Assembly (NCBI GenBank): GCA_963989245.1 | Contig: OZ022341.1 | Span: 46,606,725 to 46,670,724 of the forward strand | DNA: 64,000 nt | DNA from: Nansenia antarctica | Lineage: Eukaryota; Chordata; Actinopteri; Argentiniformes; Microstomatidae | Reading direction: 5' to 3' | Shown here: piece by piece, positions 26,454 through 38,615 of the stretch | How the letters are laid out: each line of letters opens with the position of its first letter | Position numbering within the stretch: position 1 is the stretch's first letter | The notes under the pieces: generated by a model | Told to the model about the DNA's origin: nothing | Databases searched by the model: none | Seen by the model: only the letters and a program-made list of their open reading frames with translations | Translations under genes and position numbers: made by a program

Positions 26454-27846
26454 GCGTGTGCACGCTCGTGTCTGTATGCGTGCCTGAGCGCACATGCATT
26501 CGTGACCGTTTGTGTATGTGTGTGTATGAATTCGATTTCACCATGATAAAGGTACAGGTATTTGCTGTGGAGTTGCATGAGGAAAACAATGATTCCTCTT
26601 ATACCGTTGCTGTATCTGTCAAAACGCTTGGCTTTTCAGATTTTTGCACCAGTCCGTACCTGCTTTTTAGCTCCAGAGTGACCTCTTGTGGATTGGAGAG
26701 GTACTGCTCCATTAGTGGCTCCATAGCCTTATTGACCTTGTCGGTCAGTAAGCATTGTCACACTCAATCTCAGTGCCACAGTTGTAAGCCATTTAAAGCA
26801 CCTTCACTAATACAAAGTGTAGAAAAGGTTACAGTTAATCATAGATGAAAATGTACAACTACATTGGATTCCCAGGTCCTTTATTAGTCTCCAAATGCAT
26901 GCCTTTTTGCTCTCTGCATCTTATGAGAGCTACAAAACTGTTTAAAAAATGGGGCCGAGGGAAACGGTAAAATCCCTTATCATCTTTGAACAACCAAGTA
27001 CCCAATTATACGGCGGGGCTATCTGCCATCTTTCAGACATCTGAGCCTCAGCCATAGGGGTGGTGAGTGAGGAACACTAATGAAGGATGCTAAATCACCC
27101 CTTTGCCTTCTTGAACACACATTTTGATAATGCCCTTGATTAGCGGCTTAATATGTTTGTATGCTCTGCGCGGTTGCTTTGGTGTTTTTAGGCTACAGTG
27201 TGGTTGTCACACCTCTGGGTTCTACTGAAGGTTGACAGGCACATTGTAGGAGAGAGATGAAGGGGTAGAGAGGGACAGAGAGAGAGAGAGAGAGAGGAGA
27301 GGTACGGTGGGAGAGAAAGAACAGGGATGGAAGAGAGAGAGTTCCTTAATCCAGTTCCTCTCATCCTCCTGTCCCAAGAGCTGGGTGGAGAGAGTTAGAC
27401 AGAATGAGAGAGAGAGAAAGAGAGAGAGAGAGATTGAGAGAAAGAGGGGGCTTTAAACTGGTTTATCTCTCCCAACACATAAGATATGCGTTCAAAATGA
27501 GCTGAGCTTGGGAGGAAAAACTCCTTCAGATGGAGAGAATGTCTCCTGAGCCGTGTCAGCTTACCCCCTCAATGTATTGACAGTGTCAGTCTTGTCCCGG
27601 CTCCAGGAGTCTATCTATACATCACCCTGCCCTGCTACTGCTGCTGTTGCTGCTTCATGATGGAGCTGTGTGCAGCTGAGCACCCCATCACAATGCCATT
27701 ACCTCATCTGGCTCTTTAAATACTCCAGGTCCATAGAATTAGAATTGATATAACGGACATTCAAATCAGCTGATGGAGGGAACGGCGGCCATATTTGTTG
27801 TACCTTTTGGAAATATAGTTTTGGTTGGTTTTGAGATTTGCCATCA

Positions 27847-28090
27847 GGGGCGGCTGTGGCTCAGGAGGTCTAGTGATCGCAAGGTCGGTGGTTCGGCAGT
27901 TCGATCCCCGGCTGGCCACGTGTCGAGGTGTCCTAGGGCAAGACACTGAACCCCAAAGTGCTCCCAATGAGCGGGCCGGCGCCTTGCATGGTAGCTTGCT
28001 GCCATTGGTATGTGAATGTGTGTGTAAATGGGTGAATGAGAGGCCATTTGAAAGCACTTTGAAATATATAAGTGCAGTCCATTTACCATC
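27847..28090 (+). mobile_element. tRNA-derived SINE, near full length
   Basis: It begins GGGGCGGCTGTGGCTCAGGA, whose TGGCTCAGGAGG matches a tRNA box A, and has CAGTTCGATCCCCGGCTGG as box B. A conserved body (CAAGACACTGAACCCCAAAG) and a 3' tail ending AGTGCAGTCCATTTACCATC follow. Two further copies in this window share the body (37509-37671 and 46282-46530). It lies about 740 bp upstream of an il1rapl1 exon in the same orientation. Confidence 0.85.
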
Positions 28091-28826
28091 AAATTATACT
28101 CATGAGTAGTCTGGCCAAATCTGAGAGCACATGCCTGTTCCATGAATTATATTTCAACGTGTCAGCGCTCCACTTTCACAAAAGCAGTCGCGATAACTGA
28201 TGGTGCCCTCATATAAAGAAAAGATGCACTTTCGGTTGCCCAACCAGTGTCTACACTGCCCCAGAACATCAAACAGATGTGAGTGTGAAAGATGAGTGAT
28301 CTCTCACACTCGCATTACAGTACAGTAACTGGTAGGGTTGACGAGTAGAAGGACACAGGAGTGTAGGAGAGTCCTTTTCCATCATTACTGGAAGCTTCTC
28401 TCCATCCCTCTCCTGGCTAACTGAAAAAAAAAATATGTATTGATGTTCTCTTCATTAGGTACAGTAGCTAGAGGTGATCCCAGTCTTGGGCTGGTTGTGG
28501 TCGTAGTATAGATGTTCAGAGATTAGATTAGATCTTAGTTAGGTTCTAAATTCTGACTCACGCTCTAACGAAGGCTCCTGAGACGGAAGGAACTGCACAT
28601 GGGAGCGTGAGAAAGTGCCTGTTATTGTCTTTCCTTTGTTATTGTCTTTTCTGAGTTTCATACAGTTGTCTCAGGAGAGACCACTGAAGATCATTTTCTG
28701 ATCAGTGACTATACAACAAAATGACTAGGGGGCTAATCCATTAGGTCTGACTTTGGCCCTATTTCAACCCTTTAAACCACAATCAATTCAATAACCTGGT
28801 AATTTCCTGTTCCCTGTCCTCTACAG

Positions 28827-28959
28827 GAAATCCAGTCAACCTCACCTGCAGAGCGTTCTTCGGCTACAGTGGGGACGTCAGTCCACTTATCTACTGGATG
28901 AAGGGGGAGAAGTTCATCGAGGACTTGGATGAGAGCCGGGTTCATGAGAGTGACATCAA
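28827..28959 (+). CDS. il1rapl1: il1rapl1 exon: first half of Ig-like domain 3
   Basis: The exon follows an acceptor (ctctacag) and ends at a GTAAGA donor. It starts two bases into a glycine codon and ends with two bases of a lysine codon completed by the next exon. It encodes NPVNLTCRAFFGYSGDVSPL and continues with IYWMKGEKFIEDLDE to SDI. The Cys in NLTC and the Trp in IYWMKG are the usual first cysteine and core tryptophan of an Ig domain; NLT is a potential N-glycosylation site. The near identity of this segment to IL1RAPL1 rather than IL1RAPL2 or IL1RAP is from my knowledge of the family. The protein sits at the postsynaptic membrane and its Ig region binds presynaptic PTP-delta in mammals. 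Which fish paralogue (a or b) cannot be told from this window. Confidence 0.93.
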
Positions 28960-29157
28960 GTAAGACCCTGTCTCAATAACATGCAATTACCGGCCAAAGA
29001 GCCATACGGCCCCTGGCCATATATCTGTCAAAACAGTTTGGGCCAATGGTCTATCCATAAGGGTTCATGTGGGCTAATGGTCCATCCATAAGTGTTTATG
29101 TTGACGGACAATGGAGATAACAGACAACTGTCCTACATATTCCTGTAATTAGTGTTC

Positions 29158-29191
29158 CTACTACTACTACTACTACTACTAGTAGTAGTAA
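29158..29191. repeat. (CTA)n/(GTA)n palindrome
   Basis: About seven CTA triplets run directly into four GTA triplets, giving a perfect short hairpin around CTACTAGTAG. Confidence 0.85.
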
Positions 29192-31218
29192 CAGTATTGT
29201 TATTGGTGGTTTACTTATTATTCTTTTACTGGCTTTAGTCAAATAGCTCAAAAAGTCCCTGACCAAAAATGCTATGAATTTGCATGCAACTAGAGATTAT
29301 CAGTAACTATGGCTAAAAGAATGAGCATGATTAGACCATAGGTGGCGCTATAATAACCAAAAGTAAATAATTAACTTCAGAATGCCCTCAAACTATCGTC
29401 TTATGATAAAGCGTAGTCTTCTTACCTGTGAGCTTTTTCATTAGCGGTGGTCGATTAAATGCCTCCAATGCATCTTCGGAAAAGTAGCGAGAACGCACAT
29501 CTTTATGCAGCTGGGTTCGTCCACATGCATCTTCCCACTGCTTTCTCAAGGTCATTCACTAACCTTGTCATTGCCTCTATGCTGTATATTGATTCCATTC
29601 AGCTTAACATTATATATCGTTCACAAATAGCCTTTTCAGACAACTTTACTCTGGTCCATATCACTTAACATACTCTATAACTATATTGAAAACATATACA
29701 GTACCTCCCATGTCTGATTAACAATCCATCTTGGCTCTACAATGTGTTACCATGTTGAAGCATTTCCAGATATCTCAAAAAACAGGCCTTTGAAATTTGA
29801 ACATTTTGGCTAAAAGCTAAGGCTAATTCTAATATAGCACTTTAAAACTCATCTTCTCATGACTGCTTTACCTGATTCAGTCAGATGGGGGTGGCATACT
29901 ATGCTAGGCTTGCAGAATATAGTGTAAGCACATTATAAGTAGTGAAATAATTGACATAAACTATACAACAAAGCTGGGGTCATTAACTGGGGAAGGATAA
30001 TCCACAATGCATTTTCATATTTATGCTTAATGTATATTATCATCATAGCATAGTAGCCTATGTATATCAGGCCATAATTAGGTGACTGGTACCTTACAGG
30101 CCCGTGGTCCTAGGGTACTTCATAATATCATAGCTTAGTATATCATGAGTTCAACTTGGCCCATATTAGGTGAGTGGTCTACCCCCCTGTCTGAAGGTCT
30201 ACCCCCTATCTGTCAATCTACAACCTGTCTGTAGGTCTACCCCATGTCTGTCAATCTCACCCCATTTATGGTTATGGGGGCATATTTGTAGGAACACGCT
30301 CCTTTGCCGCTTGTGGTTATATTTCCTTTTATGTTTCTTAAAAGTTTCAACACGTTTAACCTTTTGACCAATCAGACGAATGCATAATGCGTTCTTCGTG
30401 CATTTCATCCATCTGTGTATGGACGGGGCCCTACAGCAGGAAGAGATGGTTTTAACACTGTAATATATATGAGGTACGGGAGCAGCTTCAGGATGTGTAT
30501 GCATGCCACACATCGGAGGTCAGGATTACTTATCCTTGCACAAGGCAGACACGGCGATGCAATGACAACCGTTTAAGCCGAGTTACCGCAAACAACTCAC
30601 TGCATTCTGTGACAGCCCTAGTAAAAATGGATTTTTGCCATCGCCAGCTGTGCTATTTCTTTAATAATATCCATGAATGTTTTATGCCATTCATCAATTA
30701 TGCAGATGATCATGCATTCTTTATTATCATATGCCGTGTATGTGTGCATAGTGCAGGCGTTCCTCCGAAAGTGATTTGGCCTCTGCTTTGCTTATCACGT
30801 TGTGTGTCTCAAATGCTAAAGTTAGATGGAGTGGGCGATAGTCAAAGAGCTGAAGAGGGGAACTCTGGGAGTTCTCCTGCTCTGATTTGTGGGCGTCTGG
30901 AGAGCCAGCTCTCTGCATTGACACATACACACACACACACACACACACATACACACACAGGTCCTCACCATGGTTTACTATAGTACACACATAACCAGGG
31001 CATGCCCATGTAACCTTCTAGCTGAACATACAGAAATGTCAGCCTATCCTCAAGAGGATTACAGGCGCCGAATAAAAAGATACCCTTTATCTTCATAACA
31101 TGTTTCAGCTTAAAGCATTCTTCAGAGTTCTTATATAGAATTAAAATACTTCCAACTCACTACAAGCTAGAAGCTTTTATTTTTATTTAGCATACATTTT
31201 TTATTTTAAATTCTAGAT

Positions 31219-31340
31219 CAGCGGTCCCCCAACCTTTTTTCACCCTTTTTTAAATTATTATTTATTCTTTCTGTGCGGCCCGGTACCAAATGACCCCCCG
31301 GACCGGTACCGGTCCGCGGCCCAGTGGATGGGGACCGCTG
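31219..31340. mobile_element. Non-autonomous hAT-type element (122 bp)
   Basis: The ends CAGCGGTCCCC and GGGGACCGCTG are perfect inverted repeats. Flanking octamers are TTCTAGAT (31211-31218) and ATCTAGAT (31341-31348), matching at seven of eight positions, as expected for an aged 8-bp hAT duplication. The interior has CGCGGCCC and GGACCGGTACCGGTCC palindromes. Elements with a 'cagcggtccccaacc' start are known from many vertebrates as hAT relatives. Confidence 0.8.
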
Positions 31341-31855
31341 ATCTAGATTATATGTACTGCACCAGAAGCCCAGCTTGGACTGTAAATGAAGATTCCTCTG
31401 AATCCCCACCTCCTCTTTCATGAACATTAACCACCCTCAGATTAGGAAATAACCTCCTTTTTTTACATGAATTTATGGATTTGTAGATCAGAACTGATCT
31501 ATTGTAATTGCCCTCACATTGCACTCCGAAGCAGTGGATTAATCATTCTAGAAATGGAGTGGATAAGAAAACTTCAAACTAATGAAGCATTTCCTCCTGG
31601 TTTGCTCTTACCTCCATCATGACCCAGGCTCCTCCTTCAACACCTACTCTATGTTCCCATGGACACAGGTTCCTGTGCTCAGCAAGTGTCAGCTAATGGA
31701 AAGGTTAACTCCGTCACAGAGTCATACAAAGCAGGGGAGAAGGAACACGTCCCTGTCAATGGCAGCATTATGTTAGCCACCAGGTTTAACCCAGTGGAGC
31801 GCCATTACCCACTGGTGAAGGACATTCAACCAATTAGACCCAGAATACTGTAAAT

Positions 31856-31859
<4 letters not shown>

Positions 31860-31921
<62 letters not shown>
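31860..31921. repeat. (GA)n microsatellite
   Basis: About 30 perfect GA units. A GT run follows at 31988-32016. Confidence 0.97.
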
Positions 31922-31923
<2 letters not shown>

Positions 31924-32110
31924 CGCTTCATGGGCACTTCATGAACAATATGGGTGCCTCCTGCTCTGGTGAAGAGGTAGTAGAAATCTGTGTGTGTGTG
32001 TGTGTGTGTGTGTGTGAGCGTGCGCGTTCGCGTGTGCGTGCATGCTTGTTTGTTTCATTGTTTTTCATCCAACCCACTTGAAATCCACACCTAGCAATCA
32101 TTGCATCTAA

Positions 32111-32904
32111 AGCGGGGTACACACTTAAGGATTTTCTGGCGATTTTCGGATGGCTGAAAACGACAGAAAACGCCCGATTATCAGATGGCTCTTAACATTT
32201 TCCTATAAGAAAATCCTGTGGTGTGAGGTGTATTAAGAGTCAATCTCTCCCGACAACCTGCTCGGAAAATGGGCGTGGCCGGCAATCGTAAATCTCAAAT
32301 GTGTTCAATACTTACGACCAGAAATCATAGGGTTGCCAGATTGTTTGGTGGAATTAGCGGTTTTAGACTGTGGTTAGGGTGGAAAATGTCATTTCCATCT
32401 GGCAACCCTGCTCGCGAGTCCAACTATAACGTGGATGGAATGGAGCCAATCAAGAAGCGAGCTGACTTCTTCTTTTCGTTATTCGGCACTTTATTTGCCC
32501 TGTCGCACATGGTTGTCTCGTACAGGTCAGTCAGGGTACTACGTTAGATAATAATAATAATAATAATAACTTTAGTTGTATAGCGCTTTTCCTGCAAACG
32601 TTGCGGCTCAAAGTGCTTTAATCATTATATAATCTTAATTTAATTATTTTGTAATTTAAAGGCAATATTAAAAGGATGGGTTCACGCGAGATTTCTGACT
32701 TGGGGAACGAGACTCTAGAGAGTCTGGAGTCTGTCGTAACGAAAATCTTTATGTCTGTGGGGTGCTGAAATGGGGAAATCGGCGCACACCACACACAATA
32801 CGATCTAGGCTGTTCAATCCAAGATTTTGTTTCTTCATGTGTGGGGTCTGTCTCAGATAAGATTTCGGTTAAGATTTTGAAAATCCTTATGTGTGTACCC
32901 CGCT
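32111..32904. mobile_element. PIF/Harbinger-type non-autonomous element with TAA duplication
   Basis: The left end AGCGGGGTACACACTTAAGG pairs with the right end CCTTATGTGTGTACCCCGCT with one mismatch, and the match continues for six more bases. TAA flanks both sides (32108-32110, 32905-32907). A 3-bp TAA/TTA duplication and such ends fit PIF/Harbinger. An open frame at 32269-32547 has no recognised domain and could be a relic; I do not call it a gene. A 7-unit AAT run and an 'agcgctttt' tail near 32549-32640 suggest a nested retroelement end. Confidence 0.8.
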
Positions 32905-33244
32905 TAAGAGTATTCTCTCAAGAGAGCTCAGTAATAAGATTTTTTTTTGGGCATACGATTGTTACATACAGTGTACACTAAAGAGAAGCCAGCATGCTCT
33001 GCTTTATTTCAGAGTTTATAAGAGATGTAATGCCATAATGTGCATGCATAATGCCGTAATGCCGTAATGCCATTGCGTTCGAGGAACCAATGAACAGGAG
33101 CCCCTGTAACATGAGGAAAACTGTTGTAAACTGACAAATCTATGTCTAGTGTATGCCTAGAGACATGCAGAGCACAAACAGAAGCACATACACATACTAT
33201 ACAGTTCTGTACTGGGGAGCCAGAGAAGACCAATGTGCCTGATC

Positions 33245-33339
33245 TATCATCATACGTGTTTGATACCCTTCCTCCTCATTCCATTTCATGCATCACAATG
33301 AGCTCTTCCTCCAATTGCTACCTCCAGCAGCCTCCCCTG
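33245..33339. mobile_element. Partial hAT-type miniature element (right half)
   Basis: It ends in CCTCCAGCAGCCTCCCCTG, which matches the right terminus of the complete copies at 437-547 and 1761-1879. Internal ATTCCATTTCATGCATCACA and ATGAGCTCTTCCTCCAATT belong to the same family. The left terminus is not recognisable. Confidence 0.6.
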
Positions 33340-33828
33340 AACACAGTGTATACCCTCTCTGCCCTTCACCCCATGAAACAGTATTTTCTATCACTGGCTA
33401 GCGAAGAGTTTTCCAGAATTCCAATCCAAATCACAAATGCCAAAAGAGGATTGGAGATCCAACAGCTGATCCAAACCACCGCTCCAACGTGCTGCTATTC
33501 CCCACCCCATGATGACATAACAGTTTGACTGTATGTGCTGGTGGTTCAGCAGGCAATTTGTCAGGTATCTTTGCAGTTCATCTAACACCACCCTGTGAGC
33601 GTCGGCTGAGGGGACATTGTGAGTGTGGCAGCCAGGAGATGTGCTGTGGTGGGTTTAAGGGGGTGTTGACGCATCTCTCTCTGATGTGTGTATGATCTCA
33701 GCAGGCCCTTGTGTGTTCACACTGGCTCCCTTACTCAGTGGAACATCAAGGACCAGAGTGCTCTTTCATCTCCGTCCAGAGAGCAACGCTCTGCCAGTTT
33801 CACACTGCCCCCTCCCACCCCCCCACCC

Positions 33829-33884
33829 CACACACACACACACACACACTGGCGCATGCACACACACACACACACACACACACG
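33829..33884. repeat. (CA)n microsatellite, interrupted
   Basis: Two CA runs separated by CTGGCGCATG; CA-rich sequence continues in degenerate form to about 33985. Confidence 0.92.
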
Positions 33885-34566
33885 CACATTCTATTCAAGC
33901 AAAACCTGAACACACATACACACACACTTGCACTAAAGCATACACACGCAAGCACATACACACTCCACACACACACACACACTCCAACCCAAGGCTTGAC
34001 AGATATCACACAGAATCCACAACTCTAATGAAGCACGGAAACATTCAAAGCCACCAGGGACCCGTGATGATTCCCAATGGTTTTTATTTCCTCTTCTTTT
34101 TTCACACACTTAAAGTCCATGTAGTGACACACATGGCCAACTGGCCTCTTTAAAAAGCCATCAGCTCAGGCCTATCCTTCAGCCTCATGGCCCCTATGTC
34201 TCTGGCTGGCTGGCCAGGGAATGGAGAGGGATGGTGCTGTTAAAGACCCTGGCTGGACTATAAAGGAGGGATTCATTTCTCACACATGTCATTATTGGCT
34301 GGTCTTAATACACTAAAATGACTTCCTCTCCTCGACTCCTTTCCTTGATGACCACTGATGACTTCCACACCTGGCACTATCGCCGATCATGGAGGATATG
34401 AGAGGATGCAATATTTTGCCTTATTTGCCCTGGCTGCTTCATGATCTGATCTAGATAACTAGATCCAACTGGTTGGATGATTGATAGGTGAATTGGTTGG
34501 GTGAAATGGCCCATGATTGCTGAAAAGGTATCACATCATTAGCTAGGATATATTGCACACACACGC

Positions 34567-34612
34567 ACAGGTTGGTGGAGGCATAAATTGGAGGATGAGC
34601 TCATTGTAATCA
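34567..34612. mobile_element. Partial hAT-type miniature element (left part)
   Basis: CAGGTTGGTGGAGGCATAAA and GGATGAGCTCATTGTAAT match the left half of the same family as 59161-59281. The right half is missing. Confidence 0.5.
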
Positions 34613-37286
34613 GAGGGCTGTATTTAATAGCCAATCAGAGGGGTGGATATTACAGCCAACCAGAGAGCTCGATATTACAGTTACTTTTCTTCAGGAAAAA
34701 AAAAGTGGTTGGAATGGGGCCCGAGAGGGCATGTAAAAGACTTGTGACACCACTTTGCTGGGCATTTCTGTATCGACCACTGCAAAAGAGTTCATACTGT
34801 TCCATGTGGTTGAAGAGGGTGCTGTAACATGTCATCAAACAAATCATCAGGTCTTCACAGAGTTAACCTAGTGATTTTGGCTTTCATCTTTGAAGTATGT
34901 TGCTATATTCTTCACATTTGGAGTTGGAGAGCCCATCGTCTGGTGTCGTGGGGGCAGGAGCTATAAGGCTATCAATCATTGAAAAGAGCACTCTTGAATT
35001 ATTATGATTCATTCATAGTTCATCATCAATTTTGAGAAATTATCTCATCCGGCGTTTCTGATTGCCTTATTAAAAGTAGAAAGATGGTCTAGTTCTGCTA
35101 AAGAATATAACATGGTGGACCTGCAGATCTCCGCTCAGACTTTCTGCAAATTCTCTTCCCACAAAGCTTTCTGTTTGACCTCAACCGTTTTCAGTTTGAC
35201 TCCTACAGAGTCGATATTGTAGTTGCTCTTAATTTGATGTTGAAGCTGGTTACTAAATCATTATCACAGAAGGAAGCTGTGGTTGTTGACGGTGTGTTAT
35301 TCATATTCATTATCATCATGAAATTCTCAGCTGCTTCTTAAAATAAGAGATTAAGATAATGATTATTGACAATGCATACAATGTTGTTTTTTTTACTTTA
35401 GGTACCATTGCAGTAAAGAAAACACAATATCGGTCAGACATGGCAAGAGCAATAATAGAGGATATAATACTGTTAAGACCCTTTGTAATCACTAGGTCTA
35501 GGAATGGCCGTGGTTATGGGTTGGCCCGAATTCAAGGGATTAATCAAAATCCATGGCCTACGAGTCAGTCTCATTATCATCAATGATATGGATAATAGAC
35601 AGGAGTTCACAACAAAATCACTTAAGAAGGTAGGACATTGCTTGGGTGGCCTATAGACAGTTACTTCCAGAACAAGACACTGGCATTTTAACACCACAGA
35701 TTAGAATCATCGCAGGTAAACGCCCCTGCAACTCAGAGCTTCAGCAGATACGTGAGCTGTTGCTCCAACTTTGCGTTGCTGGGGGGGAGCTTCATTAAGC
35801 ATGGCTGACCCGTTCAAGTGTAGCCAGGTTTCAGATAAGCATACAGTCCAATTAGAGATAACATCATTAATAACAAAGGTTTTGTCAGATAGGGACCTAA
35901 TATTCAAAAGGGCCATCGTAATGATTTCTGGGCTGTTCTGAGGGACCTGCCCAGACACAGTCAATGGAATGGAGGCGCTGGTAGAACACCCAGTGCATCT
36001 AAAGTGGCTTCCTCCTCTCCTTGTTTCCTTTTTCTTAATTTTTAAAAAATGTCCTTCAACCTGCGTCTTGCCTTGTTGAATGTGTGTCTCTCCTCTGGGT
36101 CGTTTAGGAAAAGCTAATGTCTCGCCACCATATCTGCTTTATGGACTTGCAATTACAGTAGGGGCTGTTCCATTTGTGTGCTAAGAGCATTGCCGTAGCT
36201 GTAATTATTAAATTCACATCTGCTTCCCCAGTGCTGCACTTTCTAATTCAGTTGATAAACGCCCATACCCAGTATGCTGGAAAAGGGGAATTTGATTAAT
36301 TGTTATTAAAAGACCATATTCGAGTGCCCCCAAGAGAGAAATGAACACCAATGTGTGACACACTTGCAGCCATCGTTTTCGCATTATTAGTCAGAATGTC
36401 ATAAAAGGAGCCAAATGGCAGCAATATCTGTAAACGTAAAGAAAAGAGATCATTATTTTTCCATTTATTCCGTCTGGTTCATGTGTGCCCAGCAGGGGAG
36501 ATTCATTTACTTTAACCGCATAATGTTTTTCTGCCATCCCTGGGTTTCCATAGTAGCCGCTGTAAAACAAGAAAATACTTTTCAGCTCATTATTCTACTG
36601 GTTTTCCCCTCAGACCCCCCATCATGTGCAACCAGAAGTAATGGTGTCTAATTTCAGAGTAGGCCTACTTCAATCCGATAATATTATGAACTCCAAACAT
36701 GATACAATGCATGTACTGTAGGTTCTTCAATGTAGCACTACAAAATCTTGTATCCACAAAATCGCTATGAATATAGAGTGATGGGTCTTGGCTGAATGGA
36801 ACTGCCACTGGGTTATTTCAATTCTGTGGTAGCTGTCCCTAAAACCAAATAGGTAATACAAACCCCACAGTATATTCCATAAACTTTGAGATTCAGGAGG
36901 GCTCCTTGGTTTGTACTGTACTGTACAATTATAGTATGGGTCCTACCATTATTCTGTCATGTCATGTCAAGTCACATCTCCAATGAGATCCTTTGTCATT
37001 TGATTCCTATCCAGGCATCATGCGTAATCATGCCACAATAAACAGGGGGATGTTGAGTCACTAGTTGCTTTCCATTTAGCAGACACACAGCACAGCAGAT
37101 TGCTCTATCATATTGATGGAGTTCTTGGCGTGTTAAAGTCATCTCCAGATGACTGTTGTGAGATCTGGTGTGCAGCAATGTAGGCAACTTGGAACACAAC
37201 CAATGAGCCGGATAACGCTGGGTAACTGTCAGTCCAAGTTGCTGTCAAATCGTCACAGAGCCTGTGCTCTCTCTTGCCCCCTGCAG

Positions 37287-37432
37287 GACCATCAGGGAGC
37301 ACCTGGGAGAGCAGGAGGTGTCCATCTCCCTGACAATCGAATCAGTGGAGGAGGGCGATCTGGGGAACTACTCCTGCTATGTGGAGAATGGCAACGGTAG
37401 ACGGCAGGCCAATATCCAGCTGACCAAGCGAG
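37287..37432 (+). CDS. il1rapl1: il1rapl1 exon: second half of Ig-like domain 3
   Basis: Acceptor CCCCTGCAG, donor GGTAAGAC. The first base completes the lysine codon opened by the previous exon and the last base opens a glutamate codon. It encodes TIREHLGEQEVSISLTIESV, then EEGDLGNYSCYVENGNGRRQ and ANIQLTKR. The Cys in GNYSC is the second Ig cysteine, pairing with that of the previous exon; NYS is a potential glycosylation site. Length (146 bp) and phases agree with the family exon plan. The last residues before the membrane differ from the human protein in my memory while the Ig core is nearly unchanged. A SINE copy starts 77 bp after its donor. Confidence 0.94.
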
Positions 37433-37508
37433 GTAAGACACACACACAGAGATCACACACTCGCATCCCACAGCATACCTCTGATTGTGTTATAGTGGAT
37501 TTAAATGT

Positions 37509-37671
37509 CAAGACACTGAACCCCAAATTGCTCCCAATGAGCGGGCTGGCACCTTGCATGGTAGCTTGCCGCCATTGGTGTGTGAATGTGTGTGGGTGAA
37601 TGGGTGAATGAGAGGCCATTGTAAAGCGCTTTGGAATAAGGCGCTATAGAAATGCAGTCCATTTACCATTT
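37509..37671 (+). mobile_element. 5'-truncated SINE copy
   Basis: It starts within the body at CAAGACACTGAACCCCAAAT and runs to the tail AATGCAGTCCATTTACCATT. It is the same family as 27847-28090 and 46282-46530. It lacks the tRNA-like head, as expected for incomplete reverse transcription. Confidence 0.85.
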
Positions 37672-38404
37672 GTATCCAGGGTAGTCTCAATGTAACTTTG
37701 GCTTCCAGTCTAGACATCTTGAAGCTGAACAGCCAATCATTTCCACTGGTTCCCACATGGATAGTGTTCCAACAACCGAATTATATATATATTTTAAATC
37801 CTATACTGTAGCTTGCTAGCAATGTTAGCTAAATCTATTAGCTGATGTTGACTAATTTGCTCTTCTCAAGAGTAACGAAAAATTAAAAAATCATATTTAT
37901 CAAAATGTGAATGCTCGCAGCCCTGCAGTCCATTTAAACACACTTTCCAAACATGAATTCACTCACTTTCAAAAGACGAGTGCTCACGAGACTTGGATGT
38001 CTGGCACTGTGAGACTGATAATGAGATATTACTACTGGTCATCATACTTGCTGGCATGTGCTGCATACTTGCTGTTCCGAGAGAGTTGTCCCTTCCAGGT
38101 TGAAAAGAATTAGGTTTATCATCATGAGATTTTGAAAAAAGAACGTACTGTTAATTTGAAGTCAGTAATTGGAAACAATCACAAGACTTCTTTCCCTGGT
38201 TTTGGTCCTAAAAGCAGAATCAAAAGCACAATGTACGTTGCTTCAATCAACCTCCAGACAATAGAAATCTACAGAGAGTTGACTTGGAGAAAGAAAGTCA
38301 GTAACACTTGAGATTAGGGAACAATTATTAGGCACTACATATTGTTTAGAAGAGTTTCATTTCTACCCAGCCCCTCAACACACCCACACACACACAACGA
38401 TGCT

Positions 38405-38500
38405 ATTCGGGGCATGGATGGCCTTGAGGTTAAGGAGGCTAAGCAGTAACCACAAGATAGCCAGTTTAATCCCAGGATGTGAGCCATTGCCTGGAGGGTT
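38405..38500 (+). mobile_element. tRNA-derived SINE fragment (second family)
   Basis: GGCCTTGAGGTTAAGGAGGC (box A-like) and CCAGTTTAATCCCAGGATGT (box B-like) match the copy at 24928-25022 in order and spacing. Confidence 0.6.
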
Positions 38501-38537
38501 GCTGACATCCCATCTAACTGGCAGATACTACATTACT

Positions 38538-38615
38538 AATGAGATTAGATTAGATTCAACTTGAATGTTTATTGCAGAGTACAAGTACCAGACAAGTACC
38601 AGACAACGAAATGCA
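38538..38615 (+). repeat. Retroelement-like 3' tail
   Basis: GATTAGATTAGATTCAACTT is followed by 'tttattgcagagtacaagtacc', a near-duplicate 'agacaagtacc' and ACAACGAAATGCATGCAGT. This is the typical tail of a fish non-LTR element or its SINE; the family is not assigned. Confidence 0.5.

Larger units (their letters stand above)
1..28826 (+). other. Upstream intron or flank of il1rapl1, no exon recognised
   Basis: This stretch precedes the first recognisable exon, which starts in the middle of a codon, so at least its right part must be intron. I looked for the expected preceding exon (the linker between the second and third Ig domains) and did not recognise it. Open frames here are short, low-complexity or lie in repeats. 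Contents are CA/GT microsatellites, hAT-type miniature elements, a Tc1 remnant, a GA-rich tract, a 50-bp minisatellite and a SINE, listed separately. Mammalian IL1RAPL1 is known for very large introns, which fits. A short exon could still be missed by eye. Confidence 0.6.
28960..37286 (+). other. il1rapl1 intron between the two Ig3 exons (8.3 kb)
   Basis: GT-AG intron, donor GTAAGA and acceptor CCCCCTGCAG. It carries a CTA/GTA palindrome, a CA run at 30927-30957, a hAT-type element, a GA microsatellite, a PIF/Harbinger-type element and two hAT-family fragments, listed separately. I see no other gene in it. The short open frames do not resemble any protein I know. Confidence 0.85.

Noticed and set aside
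26163..26848. 215-codon open frame across a GT array
   Set aside because: More than a third is Cys-Val repeat from the microsatellite and the rest shows no domain; a shadow of low-complexity DNA.
27847..27925. tRNA gene
   Set aside because: Box A and B are present but the sequence does not close into a full cloverleaf and is followed by the SINE body, as in two other copies.
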